64,000 nucleotides of DNA from Tropicimonas sediminicola (GCF_900188335.1 NZ_FZOY01000001.1:806001-870000); one strand, 5' to 3'; positions 41,846-51,325 are shown, numbered from the stretch's first letter. Numbers and translations: made by a program. The notes: generated by a model from the sequence alone, not told the origin.

Positions 41846-44800
41846 TCAGGCGATCAGGAAAGTGTCGGACATGAGGAAGTCGTCGATGGCGGCATCGAGG
41901 TCGGCGCCGGTCTGGTAAGCGAGGTTGACGATGCGAGTGTCGAGGTCCGGCCCGGTGTCGGCCACGTCGTAGGCGGTGTCCGCAGTGGCGTGGGTGTCGA
42001 GCAGGTATTCGGCGAAGGCATCCTGTTCGGTGCCGTCGTAAGCGAAGGTCGCATCGCCGCTCAGAACCTCGTCGTCCAGCCCGTCTCCATCCGTATCGGC
42101 GAGCGCGAGCTCGATCCAATCGGTGGGGAAGGGGTAGCCGTCGCCGCCGGTGGCGAGGAACCCGAGGGTGACCACGCCGTATTCCGCATCCGCATTGACT
42201 ACGACCCCGTCATTGACGAGCACCGCGCGGACATTGCCGCTCTCGTCGACGAAGGCTGCATCCTCGATCCGGGCGCCGGAGGGCGCGTCGGGGTCGAAGC
42301 TGAGCTGCAGGCCGGCGAGTTGCGGGAAGCGGCCGTTGACGTCCGGCAGCGCGGCCAGGCCGTGTTCCAGAACCGTCACGATCTCCGTCGCGGTCAGCGA
42401 GCCGACCACCAGGTCGTTGTTGAAGGACAGCGAGGTCTGGATGTCGTTCTGGCTGATGCCGCCGGCGGGCTTGGCGACGTTGCCGTCGCCGTCCAGGATC
42501 TCCTCGTTCGGCAGACGTTCGAACTCGGTGCCGCCCGCGGGGACCACGGTCTGGCCGATGGAGGCGCGAATGCCGCCGCCGTTCTTGAGCGAGAGCCAGA
42601 CATCGACGCTGTCCTGCATCTCGTTTGCATAGGCGAGGTTCGCATCCGCCGTGAGATCGCCGAGATTGGTCTCCTGCGTCCGCACCCCGTCGGGATCGTC
42701 CGAGGCGAAGGTGCCCGAGCGATTGCCGTTCAGGAAGACGTTGGAGATGCCGAAGACGTTGCTTTCCGTCGCGAGGATCTGATCCTGGATCGCGTCCGCG
42801 ATGGCCTGGACCTCGGGGTCGACGAGGTCTTCGGCGTTCAGATCGGCCACACCCTGCGCGTCGGTCGCATAGGCGCCCGAGATCTCCGGGTCGTAGGTCT
42901 CCGGGATGATGTTGCCATCGGCATCGAAGTCGACGACCAGCCGGCCGACATATTTGTAGCTGCCGTCGGTGTTGACCACCGCGGTGGTTGTGCCGCCGGC
43001 GTTCTCGATGAAGATCGGATATTCGCCCTGCGCGCTGTCGCCGTCGCGCAGTCGGTCGGTTTCGTCGAGGAGGCGGGTGTTCGACCCGCCGGCGACGATC
43101 ACGTCCACGTCCGTCAGGCGCGCGGCGAGTTCCTGCTTGATCGAAAGCTGCTGCATGTGGGCGAGCAGGATGACCTTGTTCATCTCCGGGTTCGCATCGA
43201 GCAGGGCGTCGACCTCGGCCTGGATCTCGGAGGCCAGGGCATCCAGTTCGGCGGCGGTCGGGATGGTGTCGGCCCAGAAGGGAGCGATGCCGACGTCACC
43301 GGGCGAGGAGATGCGGGCGAGCGTGGGCGTCGTCGCGCCGACGATGCCGAAGAGCTCTCCGCCTTCCTCGATCACCGTCGAGGAGGTGACGGCGTTGGCG
43401 ACCGGAGACAGCCCTCCCGCGACCATCAACGACGCCATGTTGGCGTCGGTCGAGAAGTCGAGATTGGCCGAAAGGTAAGGGAAGGCGGCACCGGTGAAGT
43501 CCATCCCTTCCAGGCTGGAGCCCACCAGCGCGGAAAAATCGCCCGCGGCATCGCCCGAGATCAGCCCGGCGAGCTGTGCCGTGCCGAAATCGAACTCGTG
43601 GTTGCCGAATGCGATGGCCTGCACGCCCAGCTCGTTCTGGATCTGCATGTCCGCGATGCCGGCAGTGCCGAAGACCGCCGCCGAGGCCTGGTAGAAGAGG
43701 CCCGGGATGAAGGCGTCGCCCGAGGACAGTGTCAGGGTGCCGTCGGCGCCCACGTCCTCGCCCCGCAGGGCGTTGAGAACAGCCGACAGGCGCGGCGCAT
43801 CCTCGACGGCCGCAGCGCCGGCTTCCTGGTCGGCGAAATGCAGCAGGCTGAGGGTGAAGTCCGGCGTCGGGTTGGTGACGCCGACTTCGGCCAGCTCGCT
43901 CTCGTAGGTGCCGTCGGAGACGCGGTAGGTGAAGTTCAGCTCGCTCACAGGCTTGGTCGCCTTGACGAGGATCGTGCCGTCGTCCTGCAGCTTGACGATG
44001 CCGACCTTCTTGCCGTCTTCCTCGATGAAGAAGGTCGGTTTCTTTCCGATGTCCTGACCGTTGATCTCGGAGATGAAGAGCGCCTTGCCGGTCGGGGCAT
44101 AATCGTTGGCGAGCAGGTCGAAGGCGTGGAACTTGTGGAAGTTCTCGGCCACAACGCGAAGCGTGTCATCTTCGGCCACCGGGGCGAAGTTGATCCGGGC
44201 CACGATCGGGTCATGGTCGGAGGCGCGCGTGTCGGTGGCGGCGAACTCGGCGTTGACGTGGACGTTGTCCACCTCGGTCACCTTCGCCAGCCCGTTGTCG
44301 ACCATGATGTGGTCGAGCGACTGGCTGTTGCCCTCGAAAATATAGCTGTAGCGCTCGTCCTCGGGCAGGAAGTTCGTCAGGTTGGTCAGTCCGGCGTCGG
44401 CGATGATCTCGGTCGGCGAAACGAACTCGAACTCGTTGAAATCGCCGAGCACGACCACCTGCGCCTCATCGCCGAGGCTTTCGATGTAATCGGCAATGAA
44501 CTGTGCCTGCTGCTTGCGCTGGTCGACGGAGCCGTTGATCGCGGGGTCTTCCTGCGCGTCGGCGGTGTCGAAGGGCTGGGTCGTCCCCATGATCGGCGCG
44601 GAGCCGCTCTTGGAGGAGAGGTGCACGTTGATGACCGTGAGGACCGGGCCATCCGTTGCGCCACCGCCGATGAACTGGAACTCCGCCACAAGCGGGATCC
44701 GCCCTTCGAAGAACGAGTACTCGTCGCCATCCCCGTCGACCAGCGTGCGCACGGACCCCTCGACGAGGCTGACGCGAGTCGTGTCGTAGAGGAAGGCGTT

Positions 44801-46480
44801 GCGGATGTCGCCGCCCGGCTGGCCACCGACCGGTCGGATGGTGTCGCCGTTGCCGTCGATATAGGTCGTCGGCACGTCGGGGGTGTCGATGAAGGCATAT
44901 TGCGGGCCGCCGGCAGCGGCGATTGCGTCGATCAGCGCCTGGAGCGTGCCGTCGGCAGAGGAGATGTCGCTGATGATCGAGCCATCGGAGTTCTGGATCT
45001 CCTGCAGGCCGATGATGTCCGGGCTGCCGAGGTTCTCCACGATCTGCGCCGCGATGGCATCGAAGCGCCCGTCGGCCACGTCGGTGTCGCCGTCGGCATC
45101 GTTCGGGTCGAGGTTGAGCACGTTGTAGGTGGCGATGGTCAGACCGCTGTCGGTTCGGGTCAGGCTGGTGGTCTCGCCCGTCAGACCGCCAGAGACGATC
45201 TGTGAGGTGAAGTCCACGGTCGGGATCAGCTCGTAATTGCCGAAGGCGAAGCTGAGAACGCCAGTCACGTCACCGAGCCGGTCGCCGACATTCACCTCCG
45301 GGAAGTCGAAGTTGAAGATGCCGGAATCCTCGTCGATCTGGATCCGCTCGGGGTTGAAGTCGCCTTCCGAGATGTTCAGCGTGCCGCGTTCGGACAGGAT
45401 CGGGTAACTGCCGGTGGCGGTCGGCACGACGCCGTAGATCTCGCCGAAGTAGCTGGTGCCGGAGGTCGCGACGAGGTCCTGCGCGGTGATCAGCATGCCC
45501 TCGAGGCTCTCGAAGAAGGCGAGAGCGTCGGCGATGGAGGTCGCGGGAACGACCCGGCCGTCGGTGCCGCCGAGCAGCACCGCCTCGGGAAGCGCGACGC
45601 CGGTGGCAAGCACGGAGATTTCCTGCACGTCGACCAGTTCGGTCGTCGGCTGGTTGCCGCTGCTGGCCCCGCCGGGCACGTATTCGGTGACGCTGGCCAC
45701 GATCTCGATCTCGTCGCCGACGCTGAGGCCGTGGGAGAAATCAAAGACGTAGATCGCGTCCGAGGTGGCATCGTCGCCGTCGCCGACCGCGGATTGCAGG
45801 TAGTAGCCGTTGGCGGACACGGCGGTGACGATGCCGGTGGTGCGCACAACCTCGCCATCGTAGTCCGAAGTCAGGCCGGAGCCCTGGATCTCGGAGATGG
45901 TCAGCTCCGTCGCCTCGATCTCTTCCTCGCCCGTGGCGCCGCTGTTGCGCGGGGCGTCGCTCGACGGATCGATGTTGAAATCGGCAAAGCGGAAGTCGGC
46001 GGCCGTGCTGCCCTCGCCGTCGACGAGGCGTATGAAGCCCGCTGGCAGGAAGGAGCCATCCGGCCCGATGACCGGCGCGCCGAAGAAGAAGCTGTCGCTC
46101 GCCCCACCATCCGTCACGGCGACTGCGTCGACAACAACTTCACCGCCGGTGACGCTGCCGCCCGCGAGAGAGGAGGTCTGGACAAGCGCGATGGTGTAGC
46201 TGGAATTCTCGATGGCGTTCTGTGCGATCTCGTAGTCCGGGGTGACGCCGTAGGCGCCGGCAACGAGGTTGTTGCCAAGCAGGAAGAAGCCGGTGTCCCC
46301 GATCACGGCCGAGGCATCGAGGTCCAGGCGGAAGTCGATGGTGCCGTTGGAGCTGCCGGCGTCGCTTTCGACGACGATCAGGCTGAGGCCCTCCAGGCTC
46401 TCGCCCGGCGTTCCGAATATCTCGATAAACTCGGCATCCGCTCCGGTCGTGCTGCCCACAACCCTGTTCAACTTAACCAT
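41846..46480 (-). CDS. Extracellular DNase fused to 5'-nucleotidase
   Basis: About 1545 residues from the ATG at 46480 (MVKLNRVVGSTTGADAEFIE); no signal peptide. Residues 1-185 form a lamin-tail/LTD-like domain. About 190-440 is the OB-fold-bearing front of ExeM/EddB-type nucleases. About 445-780 is an endonuclease/exonuclease/phosphatase domain with TIATYNVLNLD, IIGLQEIQN, VINVHLSSK, VVLGDFNEF, SLDHIMVD and SDHDPIVA. After a linker, about 880-1500 is a calcineurin-type 5'-nucleotidase (LLHFADQEAG, LSSGDAFIPG, AFGNHEFD) with its C-terminal domain. The usual GGHSH motif reads GGSNTRL, a notable change. It ends SDTFLIA. Together the halves would cut extracellular DNA and strip phosphate from the nucleotides. 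It converges on the cohesin gene. Confidence 0.88.
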   Translation of the reverse strand: MVKLNRVVGSTTGADAEFIEIFGTPGESLEGLSLIVVESDAGSSNGTIDFRLDLDASAVIGDTGFFLLGNNLVAGAYGVTPDYEIAQNAIENSSYTIALVQTSSLAGGSVTGGEVVVDAVAVTDGGASDSFFFGAPVIGPDGSFLPAGFIRLVDGEGSTAADFRFADFNIDPSSDAPRNSGATGEEEIEATELTISEIQGSGLTSDYDGEVVRTTGIVTAVSANGYYLQSAVGDGDDATSDAIYVFDFSHGLSVGDEIEIVASVTEYVPGGASSGNQPTTELVDVQEISVLATGVALPEAVLLGGTDGRVVPATSIADALAFFESLEGMLITAQDLVATSGTSYFGEIYGVVPTATGSYPILSERGTLNISEGDFNPERIQIDEDSGIFNFDFPEVNVGDRLGDVTGVLSFAFGNYELIPTVDFTSQIVSGGLTGETTSLTRTDSGLTIATYNVLNLDPNDADGDTDVADGRFDAIAAQIVENLGSPDIIGLQEIQNSDGSIISDISSADGTLQALIDAIAAAGGPQYAFIDTPDVPTTYIDGNGDTIRPVGGQPGGDIRNAFLYDTTRVSLVEGSVRTLVDGDGDEYSFFEGRIPLVAEFQFIGGGATDGPVLTVINVHLSSKSGSAPIMGTTQPFDTADAQEDPAINGSVDQRKQQAQFIADYIESLGDEAQVVVLGDFNEFEFVSPTEIIADAGLTNLTNFLPEDERYSYIFEGNSQSLDHIMVDNGLAKVTEVDNVHVNAEFAATDTRASDHDPIVARINFAPVAEDDTLRVVAENFHKFHAFDLLANDYAPTGKALFISEINGQDIGKKPTFFIEEDGKKVGIVKLQDDGTILVKATKPVSELNFTYRVSDGTYESELAEVGVTNPTPDFTLSLLHFADQEAGAAAVEDAPRLSAVLNALRGEDVGADGTLTLSSGDAFIPGLFYQASAAVFGTAGIADMQIQNELGVQAIAFGNHEFDFGTAQLAGLISGDAAGDFSALVGSSLEGMDFTGAAFPYLSANLDFSTDANMASLMVAGGLSPVANAVTSSTVIEEGGELFGIVGATTPTLARISSPGDVGIAPFWADTIPTAAELDALASEIQAEVDALLDANPEMNKVILLAHMQQLSIKQELAARLTDVDVIVAGGSNTRLLDETDRLRDGDSAQGEYPIFIENAGGTTTAVVNTDGSYKYVGRLVVDFDADGNIIPETYDPEISGAYATDAQGVADLNAEDLVDPEVQAIADAIQDQILATESNVFGISNVFLNGNRSGTFASDDPDGVRTQETNLGDLTADANLAYANEMQDSVDVWLSLKNGGGIRASIGQTVVPAGGTEFERLPNEEILDGDGNVAKPAGGISQNDIQTSLSFNNDLVVGSLTATEIVTVLEHGLAALPDVNGRFPQLAGLQLSFDPDAPSGARIEDAAFVDESGNVRAVLVNDGVVVNADAEYGVVTLGFLATGGDGYPFPTDWIELALADTDGDGLDDEVLSGDATFAYDGTEQDAFAEYLLDTHATADTAYDVADTGPDLDTRIVNLAYQTGADLDAAIDDFLMSDTFLIA

Positions 46481-46684
46481 TTTTGTTTTGCCCCCACAGC
46501 AATACCTCACGACCATCGCGGGCGGAAAATGTGCGGGGGACAATCCTCAGGGAAGGTAACGCCCGGATGTCGGTGATCTGACAGTTTTGGGAAACCGGGG
46601 CTCGCCACTTGTGGGGCGTGCCAGCAGTTGGATCCCATCGCGTCTGACTGGAGAAGGCGGTTGGCAGGGCGCCATAGGTCGCGT

Positions 46685-46713
46685 GGCAGGGCGGCGCGGG
46701 GCGCCGCCCTGCC
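46685..46713 (-). terminator. Stem-loop after gabD
   Basis: GGCAGGGCGGCGC pairs perfectly with GCGCCGCCCTGCC around GGG, 22 nt past the gabD stop. There is no T-run. It closes the leftward GABA operon. Confidence 0.55.
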
Positions 46714-46734
46714 AGGTTGTCGTTCACAAGGGCG

Positions 46735-48213
46735 TCAGACCGAGGTGCAGATGTATTTCATCTCGAGGAATTCCTCGGTCCCGTGGTGGCTGCCCTCGCG
46801 GCCGAGACCGGATTGCTTCACCCCGCCGAAGGGGGCGACCTCGGTCGAGATCAGGCCGGTGTTGACGCCCACCATCCCGTATTCCAGCGCCTCGGACACC
46901 TTGGTCACGCGGCTCAGGTCGCGGGCGTAGAAATATGCGGCGAGGCCGAAGATCGTGTCGTTCGCCAGCTCGATCACCTCTTCGACCGTCTCGAAGCGGA
47001 AGAGCGGGGCGAGGGGGCCGAAGGTCTCTTCCTGGGCAAAAGCCATGTCCTTGCTTGCCCCGGTGACGATGGTCGGCTGGAAGAAGGTCCCGCCAAGCGC
47101 GTGACGGGCGCCGCCGGTGATGACCTTGCCGCCCTTCGACACCGCGTCGGCGATATGCTCCTCGACCTTCTCGACCGCGGCCTCGTTGATCAGCGGGCCG
47201 AGTTGGGAGCCTTCGGCGAGCCCGTCTCCCACCTGCATCTTCTCCACCGCAGCGGCGAGTTTCTCGGCAAAGGCGTCATAGACGCCGGCCTGCACGTAGA
47301 GCCGGTTGGCGCAGACGCAGGTCTGGCCGTTGTTGCGGTATTTCGAGATCATCGCCCCCTCGACGGCGGCATCGAGGTCGGCGTCGTCGAAGACGATGAA
47401 GGGCGCGTTGCCGCCGAGCTCCATCGAGCATTTCATCACCTGGTCGGCGGCCTGCTTGAGCAGGATGCGCCCGACCTCCGTGGAACCGGTGAAGGTGAGC
47501 TTGCGGACCTTCGGGTTCTCGCAGAACTCCTTGCCGATGTCGGAGGAGCGGGACGAGGGGATCACCGAGAAGACGCCCGCGGGGATGCCGGCGCGGTCCG
47601 CCAGCACGCCGAGCGCGAGGGCCGAGAGCGGCGTTTCGGCCGCGGGGCGGGAGACAAAGGCGCAGCCGGCGGCGAGCGCCGGCCCGGCCTTGCGGGTGAT
47701 CATCGCGTTGGGGAAGTTCCAGGGCGTGATGGAGGCGGCCACGCCGATCGGCTGGCGGATCACGGTGATCCGTTTGTCGCGCTGGTGGCCGGGGATGGTC
47801 TCGCCGTAGATCCGCTTGGCCTCTTCGGCAAACCATTCGACGAAGGATGCGCCATAGAGGATCTCGCCGCGGGCCTCGGCATGGGGCTTGCCCTGTTCCA
47901 CGGTCAAAATCGTGGCGAGGTCGTCGGCGTGTTCGACCATCAGGTCGTACCAGCGGCGCAGTACGGCGGCGCGTTCCTTGCCTGTCCAGCTCGCCCAGTC
48001 CTTCTGCGCGGAATATGCGGCATCGATCGCGCGAGCGGTCTCCGCGCGGGTCAGGTCGGCCACGCGGGCGATGACGTTCCCGTTGACGGGGTTGGTCACC
48101 TCGAAGGTGGCGCCGTTGTCGGCGTCGGCCCAGTTGCCGGCGAGATAGGCCTTCGTCGCGAGCAGCTCGGGATCCTTAAGCAGGCCCTTCAGTTCGGTCG
48201 GTGTGTCGAGCAT
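46735..48213 (-). CDS. gabD: Succinate-semialdehyde dehydrogenase
   Basis: A 492-residue aldehyde dehydrogenase of the GabD clade that oxidises succinic semialdehyde to succinate with NAD(P)+. Motifs: TPWNFPNAMITRK (cofactor and substrate), FTGSTEVGRIL (dinucleotide binding), MELGGNAPFIVF with the general-base Glu, NNGQTCVCANR with the nucleophilic Cys, and EETFGPLAPLF. The adjacent CVC pair resembles the redox-sensitive cysteines of GabD. It is the third gene of a leftward operon behind two class III aminotransferases, which supports GABA or omega-amino-acid catabolism. The length is standard for the family. Confidence 0.92.
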   Translation of the reverse strand: MLDTPTELKGLLKDPELLATKAYLAGNWADADNGATFEVTNPVNGNVIARVADLTRAETARAIDAAYSAQKDWASWTGKERAAVLRRWYDLMVEHADDLATILTVEQGKPHAEARGEILYGASFVEWFAEEAKRIYGETIPGHQRDKRITVIRQPIGVAASITPWNFPNAMITRKAGPALAAGCAFVSRPAAETPLSALALGVLADRAGIPAGVFSVIPSSRSSDIGKEFCENPKVRKLTFTGSTEVGRILLKQAADQVMKCSMELGGNAPFIVFDDADLDAAVEGAMISKYRNNGQTCVCANRLYVQAGVYDAFAEKLAAAVEKMQVGDGLAEGSQLGPLINEAAVEKVEEHIADAVSKGGKVITGGARHALGGTFFQPTIVTGASKDMAFAQEETFGPLAPLFRFETVEEVIELANDTIFGLAAYFYARDLSRVTKVSEALEYGMVGVNTGLISTEVAPFGGVKQSGLGREGSHHGTEEFLEMKYICTSV

Positions 48214-48258
48214 GGGAACTCCCTTGGTGTCAGTGCGTTGCTTGGGCCGGCCGCCGTG

Positions 48259-49587
48259 TCAGGCCGCCGCGAGCGCCTTCGAGATAGCGCCGTCCAGCTT
48301 GTCGACCAGCTCGTCGAGCTGGGTGTCCTCGATAATGAAGGGAGGAGCGAGCAGCACGTGGTCGCCTTGCCGGCCGTCGATGGTGCCCGACATCGGATAG
48401 CAGATCAGCCCGGCCTCGAAGGCCGCTTTCTTGATCTTGCCGGCCAGGCCCTTCGAGGGATCGAACGGCGCCTTGGTTTCGCGGTCCTCGACAAGTTCGA
48501 TGCCGCGGAACAACCCGCGCCCGCGCAGGTCGCCCACATGGGCATGCTGTCCGAACCGGTCGGCCAGCCTGGCGGCCAGCGCCTCGCCCTGCGTCTTCAC
48601 CCGCGGCAGCAGGTCCCGGCCAAGGATCGCGCCCACCACGGCCCGCCCGGCGGCTGCGGCCGCGGGATGGCCCATGTAGGTGTGTCCGTGCTGGAAAAAG
48701 CCCGAACCGTTGATCAGCGCGTCGTAGATCTCGGAGGAGCAGAGCATCGCGCCGATCGGCTGGTAGCCGGCGCCGAGGCCCTTGGCGATGCAGGCGATGT
48801 CAGGCGCGACGCCGTCCTGTTCGCATGCAAAGAGCGTGCCGGTGCGGCCCATGCCGCACATCACCTCATCGAGGATCAGCAGCACGCCGTAGCGGTCGCA
48901 GATCTCGCGGATGCGCTTGAAATAGCCCGGGGCAGGGGTGAGGGCGCCGGCGGTCGCACCGACCACGGGCTCTGCCATGAAGGCCATGACCGTTTCGGGG
49001 CCGACCCGCAGGAGTTCGGCTTCCAACGCGTCGGCGGCGCGGCGGCCGTATTCCTCGGCGCTCTCGCCGGGCTGGCGCAGGCGGTATTCGTAGCACGGGT
49101 CGATATGGCTCATGTCGAGCAGCAGCGGCCCGAACTGCGCCCGGCGCCACTCGTTGCCCCCTGCGCTCAGCGCGCCGATGGTGTTGCCGTGGTAGCTTTG
49201 CTTGCGGGCGATAACGCGGCCGCGCTGCGGCTCGCCCTTTTCGACCCAGTACTGCCGTGCGAGCTTGATCGCGGCTTCTGTGGCCTCGGAGCCGCCGGAC
49301 ACCAGGTAGACCCGGTCCAGCCCGGCCGGCGCATTCGCGATCAGGATGTCGGCCAGATCCTCGGCCGGTTTCGAGGTGAAGAAGCCGGTGTGGGCAAAAG
49401 CGAGCTGGTCGAGCTGGCCCTTGACCGCCTCGATGACCTCCCGGTCGCCATGCCCGAGGCAGGAGACCGCCGCGCCGCCCGAGGCGTCGAGATACTGCTT
49501 GCCGGTCTCGTCGATCAGGTAACAGCCCTGTCCGGAGACGGCCATCGGCGGGAGCTGGCGGGTGTGGCGGGGAAAAATGTGGGACAT
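48259..49587 (-). CDS. Class III PLP aminotransferase, omega-amino-acid type
   Basis: A 442-residue fold-type-I enzyme. The phosphate-binding VSGGSEATEAAIKLARQYW, SYHGNTIGALSAGG, the LILDEVMCGMGRTG aspartate, the PLP lysine in CIAKGLGAGYQPIGA and the HGHTYMGHP segment are all present. It transfers the amino group from an amine or omega-amino acid to an acceptor such as pyruvate or 2-oxoglutarate. The sequence is of the broad aspartate-aminotransferase-family/BioA-like group, so the substrate is uncertain; putrescine, beta-alanine or a diamine would fit the context. It lies between gabT and gabD, 45 nt from gabD. Confidence 0.88.
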   Translation of the reverse strand: MSHIFPRHTRQLPPMAVSGQGCYLIDETGKQYLDASGGAAVSCLGHGDREVIEAVKGQLDQLAFAHTGFFTSKPAEDLADILIANAPAGLDRVYLVSGGSEATEAAIKLARQYWVEKGEPQRGRVIARKQSYHGNTIGALSAGGNEWRRAQFGPLLLDMSHIDPCYEYRLRQPGESAEEYGRRAADALEAELLRVGPETVMAFMAEPVVGATAGALTPAPGYFKRIREICDRYGVLLILDEVMCGMGRTGTLFACEQDGVAPDIACIAKGLGAGYQPIGAMLCSSEIYDALINGSGFFQHGHTYMGHPAAAAAGRAVVGAILGRDLLPRVKTQGEALAARLADRFGQHAHVGDLRGRGLFRGIELVEDRETKAPFDPSKGLAGKIKKAAFEAGLICYPMSGTIDGRQGDHVLLAPPFIIEDTQLDELVDKLDGAISKALAAA

Positions 49588-49669
49588 GGGTCACCTTCCT
49601 GGCTGGGCCTGACTGCGGTCTGCGCAATCGTGCAACCAAGTCTAGCACCCGTTGCGCGGCCCGGGAAAT

Positions 49670-49694
49670 CCGGCGCGGGACGGTCCCGCGCCGG
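49670..49694 (-). terminator. Palindromic stem-loop between gabT and the second aminotransferase
   Basis: CCGGCGCGGGAC and GTCCCGCGCCGG flank a single base, a near-perfect 25-nt palindrome 11 nt after the gabT stop. With no T-run it may attenuate rather than end transcription, or it may be a regulator site. Confidence 0.45.
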
Positions 49695-49705
49695 TCCTGA
49701 TCGAG

Positions 49706-51097
49706 TTACTCGGCCGCGATGGCCGCCGCAAGCGCGGCTTCGAAGATCGCCATGCCTTCGTCGATGATCGCGTCGGAGGCGGTCAGCGGCACCATGATTC
49801 GAATCGCGTTGCCGTCCATGCCGCAGGACAGCAGGATCAGGCCCCGCTCCAGGGCGCCGGAGACCACCGCCTTGGTCAGCGCCGCATCGGGCGTGGCATT
49901 GTCGAAATCGGTCACGAACTCCACTGCCAGCATCGCGCCGAGGCCGCGGATGTCCCACATCCGGTAGGGGGCGACGCGGGCGCCCATGTCCGCGAATCGG
50001 GCACGCAGGGTCTCGCCAAGGGCGGTGGAGCGGGCAAGCAGCCCCTCGGTCTCGATCGCCTCGATGGCCGCGAGCGCGGCGGCGCAGGCGACCGGGTTGC
50101 CGCCGTAGGTGCCGCCCAGCCCCCCGGGCTCGAGCGCATCCATCACTTCGGCGCGGCCGACGACGCCGGCCAGCGGGTAGCCGCCGGCGAGGCTCTTGGC
50201 GACCGTCATCAGGTCCGGCGCGACGCCGGAATGCTCGACGGCAAACCAGGTGCCGGTGCGGCCGAAGCCCGCCTGAATCTCGTCGGAAATCAGCAGGATG
50301 CCGTGCCGGTCGCAGATCGCGCGCAGCGCCTGCCACAGCTCGGCCGGAACCGGGTGATAGCCGCCTTCGCCGAGGACCGGCTCGAGGATGATCGCGGCCA
50401 CGCGGTCGGGCTGTGCATCGGTCTTGAACAGCATCTCGAGCGCACGGATCGAATCCTCCACCGTGATCTGCTCGCGCACGCTCGGAAAGGGCACGCGGAA
50501 GATGTCGGCGGGGAAGGGGCCGACGTCCTTCTTGTAGGGCGAGACCTTGCCGGTCAGTCCGAGCGTCAGAAGGGTGCGGCCGTGGTAGCCCGCGGTGAAG
50601 GCGATGACGCCGGGGCGGCCGGTGGCTGCGCGGGCGATCTTGACCGCGTTCTCAACGGCTTCCGCTCCGGTCGTGACCAGCAGCGTCTTCTTGGCGAAGT
50701 CGCCGGGGGCGAGCGCGTTCAGCTTCTCCGACAGCGCGACATAGGATTCGTAGGGAACGACCTGGAAGGAGGTGTGGGTGAACCGGTCCTCCTGCGCCTT
50801 GGCGGCGGCGACGACTTTCGGGTGACGGTGGCCGGTGTTCAGCACCGCGATGCCGCCGGCGAAGTCGATGTAGCGCCTGCCTTCCACATCCCAAAGCTCG
50901 GCATTCTCGGCGCGGTCCGCGAACACCGGCGCAGCCGAGGCGACACCGCGCGCGACAGCCGCCTGGCGTCGCTTCAGCAGGTCGGCATTCGAAGCGCCGC
51001 CGTCAACGGTTTGCGTTTTGGCGGCGCTCGCCCGGGGCGCCTTGCCCGTCGGTTTGGCGGCAGCCTTTTTCTTTCCCTTCACCGTCGTGGCGGTCAT
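49706..51097 (-). CDS. gabT: 4-aminobutyrate aminotransferase
   Basis: 463 residues from the ATG at 51097, which has AGGAGG 7 nt upstream. A Lys/Ala/Pro-rich tail of about 35 residues (TTVKGKKKAAAKP) precedes the enzyme and is unusual for GabT. The body is standard: FAGGIAVLNTGHRHPKV, VTTGAEAVENAVKIARAAT, AFTAGYHGRTLLTLGLTGK, ILEPVLGEGGYHP, LISDEIQAGFGRTG and the PLP lysine in TVAKSLAGGYPLAG. It moves the GABA amino group to 2-oxoglutarate, giving succinic semialdehyde for gabD. It is first in its operon and divergent from the XRE-cupin regulator, which probably controls it. Confidence 0.92.
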   Translation of the reverse strand: MTATTVKGKKKAAAKPTGKAPRASAAKTQTVDGGASNADLLKRRQAAVARGVASAAPVFADRAENAELWDVEGRRYIDFAGGIAVLNTGHRHPKVVAAAKAQEDRFTHTSFQVVPYESYVALSEKLNALAPGDFAKKTLLVTTGAEAVENAVKIARAATGRPGVIAFTAGYHGRTLLTLGLTGKVSPYKKDVGPFPADIFRVPFPSVREQITVEDSIRALEMLFKTDAQPDRVAAIILEPVLGEGGYHPVPAELWQALRAICDRHGILLISDEIQAGFGRTGTWFAVEHSGVAPDLMTVAKSLAGGYPLAGVVGRAEVMDALEPGGLGGTYGGNPVACAAALAAIEAIETEGLLARSTALGETLRARFADMGARVAPYRMWDIRGLGAMLAVEFVTDFDNATPDAALTKAVVSGALERGLILLSCGMDGNAIRIMVPLTASDAIIDEGMAIFEAALAAAIAAE

Positions 51098-51136
51098 CGG
51101 TCGCCCTCCTCTTGAGGTCATGAATGATAAATATTC

Positions 51137-51160
51137 TTATTGTGCGCTTATTTTTATTGT
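51137..51160. promoter_or_regulatory. Two TTATTGT repeats in the divergent gabT/regulator promoter
   Basis: TTATTGT at 51137-51143 and 51154-51160, 17 bp apart, sit in a 228-bp AT-rich gap between the gabT start and the regulator start. They lie 40-63 bp upstream of the gabT ATG, where a repressor would act. Confidence 0.35.
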
Positions 51161-51325
51161 CAATCTGAATCCGGGCCGCTGTGAGCCCGTCTGGTCGCGC
51201 TCTATCCATCAATCTCTTAAAGCTTATTTATGCCAATGGCTTATGGATCTTCTCTAGAATTCCCTTGACCGGCGGCGCCTTCTGCCGCTTAATTTTTCGA
51301 ACGCACGATGAGTGAGGTGGGCTAG

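Noticed and set aside
29243-42119. Very long minus-strand open frames (up to about 1540 codons) opposite the dockerin and cohesin genes
   Set aside because: They are rich in Arg, Val, Asp and Gly in shadow-like patterns, lack domains, and mirror the codon bias of GC-rich plus-strand genes. The plus-strand products have clear, ordered domains.
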